Assembly (NCBI GenBank): GCA_947383005.1
Contig: CANDBT010000003.1
Span: 1 to 64,000, forward strand
Reading direction: 5' to 3'
Length of the DNA stretch: 64,000 bases
Source: an uncultured bacterium
Lineage (GTDB): Bacteria > Bacillota > Clostridia > Lachnospirales > Lachnospiraceae
Program-made: the position numbers and the translations under genes
Part shown: piece after piece, positions 7,902 to 17,000 of the stretch
How the letters are laid out: every line of letters begins with the position of its first letter
Position numbering within the stretch: position 1 is the stretch's first letter
Notes under the pieces: model-generated
Seen by the model: the letters and a program-made list of their open reading frames with translations, nothing else
The model's database searches: none
Told to the model about the DNA's origin: nothing

Positions 7902-8117
7902 ATGGAAAATAAGGTAGAAAAATTGCGGAAATCTTTGGGTATGAACCAGGATGATTTTGCTAAGGCAATTCATGTATCAAGGCAAACCGTTAGCGCAATT
8001 GAAACGGGGAAGTACAATCCATCTTTGGAATTGGCATTTGCTATTTCTGAATTTTTTGGTAAAAGCATTGAAGAAATTTTTATTTATGAAAGGAAATGGA
8101 AAGATGAAAAAAAGTAA
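7902..8117 (+). CDS. Small Xre-family helix-turn-helix regulator
   Basis: This 71-residue protein is almost entirely one Xre/Cro helix-turn-helix: residues 4-60 include LGMNQDDFAKAIHVSRQTVS and IETGKYNPSLELAFAISEFF. Such minimal regulators often control their own operon with a small membrane protein. AAGGAGCAT precedes the ATG. The stop codon overlaps the next gene by 14 bases, so the two are translationally coupled. Autoregulation through the repeated element upstream is likely but inferred. Confidence 0.9.
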   Translation: MENKVEKLRKSLGMNQDDFAKAIHVSRQTVSAIETGKYNPSLELAFAISEFFGKSIEEIFIYERKWKDEKK

Positions 8118-8550
8118 TTTGTTTGAAAGCATTCTATTTATTTTGGCTGGATTTATTTTTTTGAGCGTAGTACTGCTGGCTGACACCATACTGGACAGCC
8201 TGTTTATTGGATTTGCTGCGGGATGTTTTAGCTCCGGCATTGTTATGGCCTGTAAATATTTTTATTGGAGTATGCCTAAACACAGAGAACGGTATCAGGA
8301 AAAAATTGCGAATGAAAAAATTGAATTGCATGATGAATTGAAAACAAAGTTAAGAGATAAATCTGGGAGATACGCATACGTAACCGGGCTTTTGGCAGTT
8401 AGTGTTTCTATGGTGATATTTTCTATACTGGGACAACTTGGAATCATCAATAGTTCACGTTTAATCGTGCTGTACTTGGGAGGATATTTACTCTTTCAAA
8501 TTGTCATAGGTATTGTAATTTTTAATCAATTACTTAAAAAATATGAATAG
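8104..8550 (+). CDS. Membrane protein paired with Xre regulator
   Basis: This 148-residue protein starts inside the regulator gene; the ATG at 8104 is chosen because GGAAA precedes it and a membrane segment follows directly. Hydrophobic stretches lie at about residues 8-28, 33-47, 91-111 and 118-142, with a charged loop between the second and third that contains YQEKIANEKIELHDELKTKL. No family is recognised with certainty. Context suggests a transported signal, stress or antibiotic-sensing role under the Xre protein, without sequence proof. Confidence 0.75.
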   Translation: MKKSNLFESILFILAGFIFLSVVLLADTILDSLFIGFAAGCFSSGIVMACKYFYWSMPKHRERYQEKIANEKIELHDELKTKLRDKSGRYAYVTGLLAVSVSMVIFSILGQLGIINSSRLIVLYLGGYLLFQIVIGIVIFNQLLKKYE

Positions 8551-8638
8551 TAAAATTGTGGTTTTATAACAGCAATATTTTTCTGAAAAGAAGTAAAAAT
8601 ATTAATGACATGAACAATTTTGAGATATACCAAAGTTG

Positions 8639-8675
8639 AAAATAAGAGCAGGTTGTATGTGCTGCTCTTATTTTT
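8639..8675 (+). terminator. Intrinsic terminator
   Basis: Arms AAAATAAGAGCAG and CTGCTCTTATTTTT form a stem followed by a short T-run, ending the Xre/membrane-protein operon. Confidence 0.85.
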
Positions 8676-8677
8676 AT

Positions 8678-8766
8678 GCACAGGCCCGCACAGAGGAATA
8701 TGCCGCTAAAGCGGTGTGCGGGCCGCGCGGCGAGTAGGGAAAGATGGCTCTTCCCTACTCGATTGG
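8678..8766 (+). repeat. Family 1 structured repeat copy
   Basis: Outer stem GGCCCGCA (8683-8690) pairs with TGCGGGCC (8717-8724). Inside are GAGGAATATG and an inner CCGC-TAAA-GCGG hairpin. After GCGCGGC comes a second hairpin with GAGTAGGGAA/TTCCCTACTC arms, then GATTG. It lies directly after a terminator and before the DUF3793 promoter. Confidence 0.85.
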
Positions 8767-8812
8767 AAGGTTGCCGTATTATAAATTGATAAATTTTAGC
8801 GAAGAAGCTGCC

Positions 8813-8842
8813 TTGACATTTTTGGTTAGCTAATGCTAACAT
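8813..8842 (+). promoter_or_regulatory. Promoter and operator of DUF3793-flavodoxin unit
   Basis: TTGACA (8813-8818) and TAACAT (8837-8842) are 18 bases apart. The inverted repeat GTTAGC-TAAT-GCTAAC (8825-8840) fills the spacer and overlaps the -10 box. The symmetry resembles sites of DtxR/IdeR-type metal regulators, which would fit iron-dependent repression. The regulator is not in this window. Confidence 0.65.
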
Positions 8843-8956
8843 ATAAGAGGATATTTTGCAGGAAACGTTTAGCCGATAACATGACAGGTTTTGGGGAATA
8901 TTATAGTGCCGGCAATATTCGCTTGGTGTTAAAAATAATGGGAAGGAGATATTATC

Positions 8957-9544
8957 ATGCCAGCAGAAACTATGCTCATGTATCTACAGAATTGCGGCCC
9001 GGAAGGAAGGCTGGGATTTCAGGTGGCTGTGCAGTGTGCACCTGTACTGAAAGATGTGAAAATTTCCAATCTGATCACGGTAAAGCCGGGGGGATGGCAT
9101 AAAATTCGGGCAGATTTGAAAAAAAGCAGGATTATTTGTGTCCCGCTTTATATGGATAAAGAAAAGGAGGTGTTGTTTTTATACCGGTATAAGCGGCTGG
9201 AAAATTATCTGAGGCAAAAAAGCGTGCGTCGTTTTCTGAGAAAATACGGATATGGACAAGTTGATATCGCTTTTGTATTAAAAAATTTACGGATCCGTTA
9301 TGAGCTTTATGCTGGTTCAGGACAGGGATTCCCGCACGAATTGGGGGTGCTTTTGGAATATCCGGTGGAAGATGTGGAGGGTTTTATTGCCAATAGGGGA
9401 CAGAACAGCTTGATGTCCCGCTACTGGAAAGTCTACCATAACAAGCAGGAGGCCGAGCGCCGGTTCCATCTGTATGATGAGGCAAAGGAACAGGCATTGT
9501 GGGAGATAGTCAGCGGTTCTCCCTTGTACAAAATCGCAGTATAA
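8957..9544 (+). CDS. DUF3793 family protein
   Basis: This 195-residue cytoplasmic protein carries the features of DUF3793: a PLYMDKEKEVLFLYRYKRLE segment in the middle and the conserved FPHELGVLLEYPVEDVEGFI near residues 129-148. The biochemical role of the family is unknown. In clostridia it is often found next to flavodoxin or ferrous-iron transport genes, and here a flavodoxin follows after 47 bases. AAGGAGATATTATC precedes the ATG. The operator in the promoter spacer suggests metal-controlled expression. Confidence 0.85.
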   Translation: MPAETMLMYLQNCGPEGRLGFQVAVQCAPVLKDVKISNLITVKPGGWHKIRADLKKSRIICVPLYMDKEKEVLFLYRYKRLENYLRQKSVRRFLRKYGYGQVDIAFVLKNLRIRYELYAGSGQGFPHELGVLLEYPVEDVEGFIANRGQNSLMSRYWKVYHNKQEAERRFHLYDEAKEQALWEIVSGSPLYKIAV

Positions 9545-9591
9545 AAATAGTAAAGCCAAAATTGCAAATAAAATGAAGGGAAGGATAAGGA

Positions 9592-10020
9592 ATGGACGAA
9601 GTATATGTAATTTATTGGAGCAGTACGGGAAATACCCAGGCTATGGCGGAGGCTATAGGGGAAGGAATTGCGGAGGCGGGGAAAAAGGCGGCTGTGCTGG
9701 AAGTGGCTGCCGCTGATGTTTCCATGCTTGAAAACCAGAAAGGATTTGCGCTGGGGGCTTCGGCCATGGGTGCGGAAGAGCTGGATGGGGAGATGGATAA
9801 TTTTGTCACGGAAGTGGAGACTTTTGCTAACGGAAAAACAATCGCTTTGTTTGGTTCTTATGATTGGGGAGACGGCGAATGGATGCGCCAGTGGGTAAGC
9901 CGTATGGAGGAAGCGGGAGCTGTGGTACTCAATGGCGAAGGCTGCATTGCTAATCTGGCGCCAGACGAAGAGGCGATCCAGGCATGTAAAACGCTGGGGG
10001 CGGAGTTGGCAAAAATTTAG
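9592..10020 (+). CDS. Flavodoxin
   Basis: This 142-residue flavodoxin begins with a beta strand and the FMN-phosphate loop SSTGNTQAMA (residues 10-19). The isoalloxazine-contact region GSYDWGDGEWM lies near residue 89. It is a low-potential electron carrier that commonly replaces ferredoxin under iron limitation. Co-transcription with the DUF3793 gene behind a DtxR-like operator fits that role. GGAAGGATAAGGA provides a ribosome binding site. Confidence 0.93.
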   Translation: MDEVYVIYWSSTGNTQAMAEAIGEGIAEAGKKAAVLEVAAADVSMLENQKGFALGASAMGAEELDGEMDNFVTEVETFANGKTIALFGSYDWGDGEWMRQWVSRMEEAGAVVLNGEGCIANLAPDEEAIQACKTLGAELAKI

Positions 10021-10048
10021 CCTTAAGCGAGCCATTTATCTTTCCGTA

Positions 10049-10077
10049 TTGCCAGTGGAATAAAAATCATTTATAAT
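10049..10077 (+). promoter_or_regulatory. Sigma-A promoter of DUF554 gene
   Basis: TTGCCA (10049-10054), 17-base spacer, consensus TATAAT (10072-10077). Confidence 0.8.
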
Positions 10078-10124
10078 CGTTATATAATCAATGGTTTTAT
10101 TTTTTACGGCAGGAGGAAAAGAAA

Positions 10125-10856
10125 ATGGCAATTGGTATCATAGTAAACATTATCGCGGTTATAGCAGGTGGTATATTGGGGGCAGTGGCGGGGCATAGGC
10201 TGCCGCAGGATTTTACCGGGAAATTAAATCTTGTTTTTGGGATTTGTGCCATGGGGATGGGGATAAGTTCAATTATCCTGATGAAAAATATGCCTGCGGT
10301 CATCCTTGCGGTAGTATTGGGGTCTGTGGCAGGGATGGCGACCCATTTGGGGGCTTGGATTCAAAAAGGCGCCGGGCTGCTTCAAAAGCCGGTGGCAAGG
10401 CTGATGAAGGAAGAAAAAAATGGCGGGATGTCTCAGGAGGAATCCCTGTCCTTGCTAGTGACGGCAATTGTGCTTTTTTGTATCAGCGGGACAGGGATAT
10501 ATGGTTGTCTGGATGCGGGGATGACTGGCGACAGTACGATTTTATTGTCGAAGTCCATTTTGGATATATTTACGGCCATGGTTTTTGCCTGCAGCCTGGG
10601 GGTGGCAGTATCTCTGGTGGCCATTCCTCAAGCTATAATATTTTTTGCTTTATTTTTTGGAGCTAAATTAATTTTTCCGTTGACAACTCCAGATATGATT
10701 GCCGATTTTAAAGCATGCGGCGGCTTTCTGCTTGTAGCTACCGGGCTGCGCATGGCAAAAATCCAGGATTTTCCGATAGCGGACATGATACCAGCCATGG
10801 TTCTTGCTATGCCTTTCAGCCATGTCTGGACGAATTGGATTGCACCACTGCTGTAA
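10125..10856 (+). CDS. DUF554 family membrane protein (YdfK-like)
   Basis: This 243-residue polytopic membrane protein matches the DUF554 family, whose function is unknown. Six or seven hydrophobic segments are visible, including an N-terminal IGIIVNIIAVIAGGILGAVAG and later Gly-rich SGTGIYGCLDAGMTGD. Gly-rich helices and internal symmetry suggest a transporter-like fold. AGGAGGAAAAGAAA precedes the ATG. It has its own promoter and is followed by a long hairpin. Confidence 0.85.
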   Translation: MAIGIIVNIIAVIAGGILGAVAGHRLPQDFTGKLNLVFGICAMGMGISSIILMKNMPAVILAVVLGSVAGMATHLGAWIQKGAGLLQKPVARLMKEEKNGGMSQEESLSLLVTAIVLFCISGTGIYGCLDAGMTGDSTILLSKSILDIFTAMVFACSLGVAVSLVAIPQAIIFFALFFGAKLIFPLTTPDMIADFKACGGFLLVATGLRMAKIQDFPIADMIPAMVLAMPFSHVWTNWIAPLL

Positions 10857-10871
10857 AAAGTATGTTATGGT

Positions 10872-10915
10872 ATTAGCCCATAGCTAATCATTTTACCGAT
10901 TAGTCATGGGCTAAT
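10872..10915. terminator. Long inverted repeat after DUF554 gene
   Basis: Arms ATTAGCCCATAGCTAATC (10872-10889) and GATTAGTCATGGGCTAAT (10898-10915) form an 18-bp, nearly perfect stem with an 8-base loop. No U-tract follows, so it may be a terminator of atypical form or a repeat. Confidence 0.5.
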
Positions 10916-10974
10916 ATAGTTGTGAGGGGAAACATATGCCTTATACGGCAATTTGGATATATTTTAAAATCCTA

Positions 10975-11003
10975 TTGCAAAAAAAGAAAATTTATGCTAT
11001 GCT
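10975..11003 (+). promoter_or_regulatory. Promoter of surface-protein gene with long leader
   Basis: TTGCAA (10975-10980), 17-base spacer, TATGCT (10998-11003). The predicted start near 11010 leaves a leader of about 200 bases before the ATG at 11212. Confidence 0.65.
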
Positions 11004-11009
11004 AATTTC

Positions 11010-11165
11010 ACTTCTCGCAGATATTCAATCTGCAAAAGTTCAGAAAACAACAAAAAGTTGTTGATCGATGACGCTTTATGGTTTCGATAATCAATAAAGT
11101 GTCCTTGGCGTATCGCCAAAAGATACCAGGTAGTAGCAATATGATTTCCCCTTGGGAGTGTTTTT
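11010..11165 (+). ncRNA. Structured leader RNA, riboswitch-like, class unknown
   Basis: Three hairpins stand in a row: AACAAC/GTTGTT (11046-11062), GACGCTTTAT/ATAAAGTGTC (11070-11103) and TTGGCG/CGCCAA (11105-11119). A linker ACCAGGTAGTAGCAATATG and a weak TCCC-CTT-GGGA hairpin followed by GTGTTTTT (11147-11165) come next. The layout of aptamer-like folds plus a terminator-like end suggests a regulatory leader for the surface-protein gene at 11212. The core motifs of c-di-GMP-I, c-di-GMP-II, SAM, T-box and lysine leaders were looked for by eye and not found. Confidence 0.45.
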
Positions 11166-11211
11166 ACTGTGCGCTCAGAGGAAAAGTGGCCCCTGTGGGA
11201 GAAAGGAAGGT

Positions 11212-13527
11212 ATGAAAAAAAAGGCAGTAAAAGAGTGGGCGGTCGTGTGTATTTTGGCCATATTGGGGCGAAGCATGCCTGTTTATGCGGCATGGTCTCG
11301 GCAAGGTGAATTTTGGCAATTTGAACAGGAAAATGGAGAACTGGCAGTCGGATGGAAAAATATTGATGGCTTCTGGTATTTTTTGAGTCCTCTTTCCGGA
11401 GGCAGCTATGGTCAGATGGTGTCGGGATGGCAATGGATTGACGGCCGGTGTTATTATTTTTCGGAAATCGCCGCAGACGGCCATCCGGAGGGAAGTATGT
11501 ATGCTGGCGGAAAAACGCCGGACGGTTATTGGGTTAATGAAAATGGCGCCTGGATGAGTGAGACAGGGATGGTGGAAGAGGTTGCCGGCAAAGGCATTAT
11601 GACAAAACGTGCCAGTGAAACGGTAGGTTTGGGAGGCGGCAGAGGCGGGAGCGGCGGAAGCAGCGGAGGCGGCAGAAGCGGTGGAGGCAGAAGCGGCGGA
11701 AGCAGCAGAGACGGCAGAGGCGGCGGAAGCGGCGGAGGCAGAGGTGACGGAAGCAGCGAAGGTGGCAGAGGTAGTGGAAACGGCGGAGGCGGAAGCAGTA
11801 AAGACAGTAAAGACGAAAAAATCCTGGATGAGGATGAGATTGGCCGGGATGAATATGGCCAGGATGAGAAAGGAGAAGCAGAGGATACGGATAAAAGCGG
11901 AGATGAGGGAAAACGATATGCGGATGAAAAACAGGATTCCGATGAAAATGGGGATTTGCGTGGCGGAAACGAAGAAGAAGGTTCAAAAGCGCTGAAATCC
12001 AGTCCGTCTGACGCGCGGATGACAGAGTGGCGGATTTGCTTTACCGATGAGGAAACCCATCAGTTATCGTTGGCGGAATCACGTCACGGAAAAATTGGTG
12101 AAGGGGAAAAGCTGGTGATTAACTTCAAAAGCCGGATTGTGGACAGAGATAACCGGGTTTGGGAATCGGTAGTTAAGCCGCCTTTGACTATTGAGGTCTG
12201 CGGGCCAGGAGATTTTTTGTATTACGTGGAATATCGGCAGACAGGTATGGCAGAAACGGAGGAGCCATTTGCACGCGAAAAAGAAAAGCTGCGGCAGTGG
12301 CTGGTGAAGGCAAAGGAGCAGGAAGTAGAGTGGATGGGAGAAGAAATCCGTCATATTTCGGACGAAAGAGTCCTGGTCATTGATCAGCAGGGGAATGAAA
12401 GCAGGCTGTTAGCGGCGGCAGGCAGGCTGTTGCCTGGACAGGAGCAGGTGATGTATACAATCGGCAAAAATATAGAGCCGACGGGGACAGTTTTAAAAAT
12501 TGTTTATGGAGATGGGATTATTTATTCCCAACATCAGGAAGAAAGGCTTACTGTGGGAGAAGATGTCTATACCATTACGCGTTTTGCGCTTAAAAGAAAG
12601 GCGGATAAGGAAGAGTGTCATCACAAATGGGCGTTGGCAAGCGTCAAGGAACCTTCCTGTTCGGGCAGCGGACAAAAGGCGTATCAATGCGGGTATTGCG
12701 GCATGAGAAGGGAAAGCGTTCTCCCTGCCTGGGGTCATGAGGATCAAGACGGGGACGGGATTTGCGACAGATGCCAGGAGGAGACGGAGCCAGGCAAGCC
12801 GGATCCGATCCACTGGAATGTGGGAGATGTGTTGGAGGTGGAGATAAATGAAGAGCTTTTCCCGTTCCGCTGTATTGACCAAAATTATTCTGATCAAGGG
12901 GAAAACCATCGACAGGCAGCATTATTTTTGTGTGATCAAGTTATTCCGGCCGATTTTGCTTCTTTTTATTCTTATGAAAAAGGGGAGGACGGAGTTTTTG
13001 ATTATGTGTTTCATCCGGGTCCTATTGCAAATTTCGGTGATTCCAATGAGTATAAATATTCCCGTATCAGGCATTGGTTAAAGGAGTGGGAAAAAAATGT
13101 CCCTTTTGGTGAGGATATCAGCCTGGGAGTTTCTTTTGCCTATACGGGATACACAGAAGAAGGCAAGTACAGGTATTTGAATTGGTCAAATTTGAAAAGC
13201 TCTTATATCGGAATGCAGAAAATGACGGATAAGCTGTTTATTCTGTCTGTAGACGAAGCCGTTAGATATCGGGATTGGCTTTGGCGGTTCGACGGGGTGG
13301 AGGAGGAAAATCCGGGAACTCAGTGCAACGGGTTTTCTAAAGGCTATTGGCTGCGCAGTCCTGCCGGAGAAAGGGGGAACCATGATACGGAATATGTCTA
13401 TGTGGTGGATTTGGCCAGAGGAAATATCCGTCCGGCGCCCGTTTCTTATGCAAAGACAGCCGATGAAGAGGATCTGCGGACGGCCGCTATAGGAGTACGC
13501 CCAGCGTTTGTCGTAGCGCAGGAATAG
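11212..13527 (+). CDS. Secreted cell-wall-binding protein with DUF6273 domain
   Basis: This 771-residue protein has a signal peptide (KKK, hydrophobic core, cleavage after VYA near residue 26). Residues 27-105 hold choline-binding-type wall repeats (WKNIDGFWYF, GQMVSGWQWIDGRCYYF, DGYWVNENGAW). A Gly/Ser/Arg linker (about 140-205) and an acidic stretch (about 205-260) follow. Around 465-525 lies a Cys/His-rich segment with HEDQDGDGICDRC. The C-terminal 240 residues resemble the DUF6273 domain, ending with YWLRSPAG and IGVRPAFVV. The ATG at 11212 is chosen for its AAAGGAAGG site and signal peptide. It is the first of three successive secreted proteins. Its target is unknown; the wall repeats imply surface attachment. 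Confidence 0.85.
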   Translation: MKKKAVKEWAVVCILAILGRSMPVYAAWSRQGEFWQFEQENGELAVGWKNIDGFWYFLSPLSGGSYGQMVSGWQWIDGRCYYFSEIAADGHPEGSMYAGGKTPDGYWVNENGAWMSETGMVEEVAGKGIMTKRASETVGLGGGRGGSGGSSGGGRSGGGRSGGSSRDGRGGGSGGGRGDGSSEGGRGSGNGGGGSSKDSKDEKILDEDEIGRDEYGQDEKGEAEDTDKSGDEGKRYADEKQDSDENGDLRGGNEEEGSKALKSSPSDARMTEWRICFTDEETHQLSLAESRHGKIGEGEKLVINFKSRIVDRDNRVWESVVKPPLTIEVCGPGDFLYYVEYRQTGMAETEEPFAREKEKLRQWLVKAKEQEVEWMGEEIRHISDERVLVIDQQGNESRLLAAAGRLLPGQEQVMYTIGKNIEPTGTVLKIVYGDGIIYSQHQEERLTVGEDVYTITRFALKRKADKEECHHKWALASVKEPSCSGSGQKAYQCGYCGMRRESVLPAWGHEDQDGDGICDRCQEETEPGKPDPIHWNVGDVLEVEINEELFPFRCIDQNYSDQGENHRQAALFLCDQVIPADFASFYSYEKGEDGVFDYVFHPGPIANFGDSNEYKYSRIRHWLKEWEKNVPFGEDISLGVSFAYTGYTEEGKYRYLNWSNLKSSYIGMQKMTDKLFILSVDEAVRYRDWLWRFDGVEEENPGTQCNGFSKGYWLRSPAGERGNHDTEYVYVVDLARGNIRPAPVSYAKTADEEDLRTAAIGVRPAFVVAQE

Positions 13528-13533
13528 AACGCA

Positions 13534-14032
13534 ACCGTTCAGACGGCGGGGGATTAGGCATAAATTTGGGCGTCAAGCTTGCTTGTAAGCCAGAATTTAT
13601 GCCAAATCCCACATCGGATGGATATCCGATGCTTCTTGCCCGTCGGAGACGGGCAAGAAGAGGCGTCTGAATAAGAAATAAATAAGCCAGGCGGGGGATT
13701 AGGCATAAATTTGGGCGTCAAGCTTGCTTGTAAGCCAGAATTTATGCCAAATCCCACATCGGATGGATATCCGATGCTTCTTGCCCGTCGGAGACGGGCA
13801 AGAAGAGGCGTCTGAATAAGAAATAAATAAGCCAGGCGGGGGATTAGGCATAAATTTGGGCGTCAAGCTTGCTTGTAAGCCAGAATTTATGCCAAATCCC
13901 ACATCGGATGGATATCCGATGCTTCTTGCCCGTCGGAGACGGGCAAGAAGAGGCGTCTGAATAAGAAATAAATAAGCCAGGCGGGGGGGATTAGGTATAA
14001 ATTTGGGCAAGAAGATGCCCTGTCTGAACGGT
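13534..14032 (+). repeat. Family 2 repeat array, three 145-bp tandem units plus remnant
   Basis: Units begin at 13545, 13690 and 13835 with an exact 145-bp period and near identity; a deleted fourth starts at 13980. Each unit holds a pairing arm, the core GTCAAGCTTGCTTGTAAG, the second arm, a hairpin ATCGGAT/ATCCGAT and a hairpin CTTCTTGCCCGTC/GACGGGCAAGAAG. The whole array is enclosed by an 11-bp stem, ACCGTTCAGAC (13534-13544) with GTCTGAACGGT (14022-14032). The region between the surface genes holds no other feature. Confidence 0.92.
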
Positions 14033-14080
14033 CACGAATAGAATTTTATCTTGGTATTGTTAAAAACGAGGAGGATTGGA

Positions 14081-17000
14081 TTGAAACAGATGAAAAGAAA
14101 ACTTGCCATTTTTTTGTCGGTGGCGATGATGACGCAGGGAATAACACCGGCTATGGCAGAAGTGGGAGTGGTAACCGGAAAAGCGGAGACTGGTTATGCA
14201 CAAGATCTGTCCACACCGGCTGATGCGGGGAAGACGACGAAGCTAAAAGATGAGTATGAGGAGAAAAAGGAATATGGAAAAGGGAATGAAGGGAGTGCCC
14301 CAAAAGAGGATGAATCAATACAGAGCCAAAGAATATATGATGAGGATGAGGAATGGATGGAGGAAGAGGAGGTTATGGCGGCAACGGATGCCAATGCGCA
14401 GATGAAGTTACCGGCAAAATCAGCCGCCAGGTCTTCCAGTGTCGGGGATTTGTGGGAGGACTGGATAGGCAATATGGATTTTGAAGGCCAGGGAACGGAG
14501 GATAATCCCTATCAAATCCGTGATTTAGCCGATTTAATGGGATTATCTGAAGCAGTAGCAGCCGGGATGGATTTTGAGGGGGAATATTTTGCCTTGACTG
14601 AGGATATCGATATGGGAAATTGTTCCTGGAATTCCGGTAATTGGAATCCGATAGGCTGGTATCAGAATCGGACAGAATTAGGAGGGGAAGTATCACATCC
14701 GTTTCGGGGATATTTCGACGGAGGCGGAAATACCATATTTGGCCTTCGCATTATGAATTCTTCGCTGGGACTTACGAATGTCGGCCTTTTTGGAGTGATT
14801 GACGGCGGTTCGGTGAAAAATCTTACCGTGGAAGCAGAGAATATCGCCGGCGAAGAAAATGCGGCTATATTGGCGGGAAAAATCTTGGGAGACACGGTAA
14901 TCGCCCAGGTGACGGTTTCCGGTTATGTCAATTCCCAGGGGAATGCAGGAGGGATTGCGGCAGAGGTGACCGGAAATAAAAAAGCGGTGATTGAAAATTG
15001 CCTGGCTGACGGGATTGTCCTAAATTCCGGCAACAGGGAGGGTTATGTGGGAGGCATTGCCGGAAATGTGCAGAATGCTTGGCTGGCAGACAATGCCGTC
15101 ATTACCCAGGATGGTGATTTTGACCGCATTCGGGGAAAAGGTTATGTGGGCGGTATTGCCGGGCGGATCAATCGGGCGGATATTTACAATGTCTATGTGG
15201 ACGGAACCGTAGGGGGGAACGGGAGCCGGGCAGTTGGCGGGATTATCGGAAAATATTGCAGCGGAAATCTTATCCTGGCCCGGATGGCAGGAGATGTTTC
15301 GGCAACGAATAATGGTATAGCTTCCCGGGAAGGGACTTTTGTGGGGACACGGGAATCGAGAGATACCTTTACTTACGGAACGGAAAAAAACAGTAATTTG
15401 AGCTATTTGTTTACCAATGACGGGGCAAAAGCGAAAAGAGTTTGGGGAAGCGGTCTTGACCGGGACAATATATTTACGGAAAAAGCGCATATCGGCTATT
15501 GGATAGATAACGAGACGAAGTATATACTTGTAACCGGCGGGACGAAAAGCTACAGAGGGGAACGGTATTTCTATGAGGAGCTGGAAGATGGAGTCCGTTA
15601 TATGGTGACGCATAAGCTGAATCAGGATTTTACTGCGTCTGGTGATCATGCAGGATTACCGTTTTGTCCGGATCATTTTGCACCTGGTCATATGGGGCAG
15701 CCGGTAAAAGGATATCTGGTTTCCGTTCCCAGGATTGATGCTCAAAATGGGAACGGAAGTTATGATACGGATATAGCGGAGCTGACGGCAATGCCGGGAA
15801 CAAATCAATCATATTATCGTGTCATCGATAAAGATCATGCTGCGGCGATAGCGCCGGGGACGGTGGTAACCGTGGCGACTGCGCCGAAGAATACAGGAGA
15901 AAACCGTTATCAGATGATTGTTGATCCGGATATGCCGGGAGGAGTGAAGCCCCCGGTCTATCACGACAGTCAGGGAAAACCGATTCCGATGAATTATGTT
16001 TATGGAGGGACTTACAGTTTTGTTATGCCGGAGTGGAATACGGAATTGAATGCAGAGTATATCCGGGCATCGACCAAGCTTACTCTGAATCCGGCGGAGA
16101 CAGCCATTCATGTGACACAGATACGCAGCGGAGACAGAAAAAATCCCCGGATCGTAACGGAGGTAACGGATAAAGAAGGAATTTTGATTGCGCGCTATAT
16201 CGACGGGGCACAGGATAATTCGGTCCAGGTACAGCCGGTGACGATTCATGGGGAACAGAACGGGACAGAATGGGGTAAGGACCGGACAATGAAATGGTCG
16301 GTTGACGATACCAATTTACTTACGAATTTGTCCGAGTCCGGTTATACAATCAAAGATGCCGTGATAATGCCGAATCTCTCCTCACGGTTTATTAGACAAA
16401 TTATTGACAGGGAGGTGCAGGCTCAGGCAGATAATCAATACAAAGAAAAGATTAATAATACCATTTATTCGCAATATGCGGTGGTTACTGCCGCCGCCAA
16501 TCCGGCTACCTCGGCAGACAATCGTCCGGTTTATGCCAATTGCCGCGTACAGGTGACGTTTCAGATTATCGATAATACGACGGTTCGGGTGGAAGGGATG
16601 AAGCTGAATCGGGACGGCGTCCATTTTACGATTACCCGGAAGCTGACCGGAGACAGAATGAGACCGGAAGAAACCATTACCTGCTCGGCGCCGGTGGTTT
16701 TGACTGCGACGTTAAGTCCCGAAAGGCCATTTTTTAAAAATGTATCCTGGAAGGATAAGGAAGCTGAAAAGATATTATCCCTTCATCCGCAGGGAAACTA
16801 TACTCAGGATTGTCAGGTGTCCGTGAAGTGTGACACTTCAGGTCAGGCCAATCCGGCCTGGATTCAAAATATTCTTTTGCAGGATGGAGAGCGAAAAAAA
16901 GCAAATCCCTATGAACGGCTTCACGGTGCGGGAACCTGTACGGAAACCGTGGAAGCGGTCAGTGAGGATCAGACAAACGGGCATCAGACAGCTTCCTGTG

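Noticed and set aside
8833-9102. Plus-strand frame ahead of the DUF3793 gene
   Set aside because: It begins inside the operator/promoter, lacks a ribosome site and overlaps the real gene in another frame.
13554-14010. Minus-strand frames in the 145-bp array
   Set aside because: They translate the tandem repeat and show periodic peptide copies without a start site.
13534-14032. CRISPR-like array
   Set aside because: Units are 145 bp, contiguous and almost identical, with no unique spacers and no cas genes.
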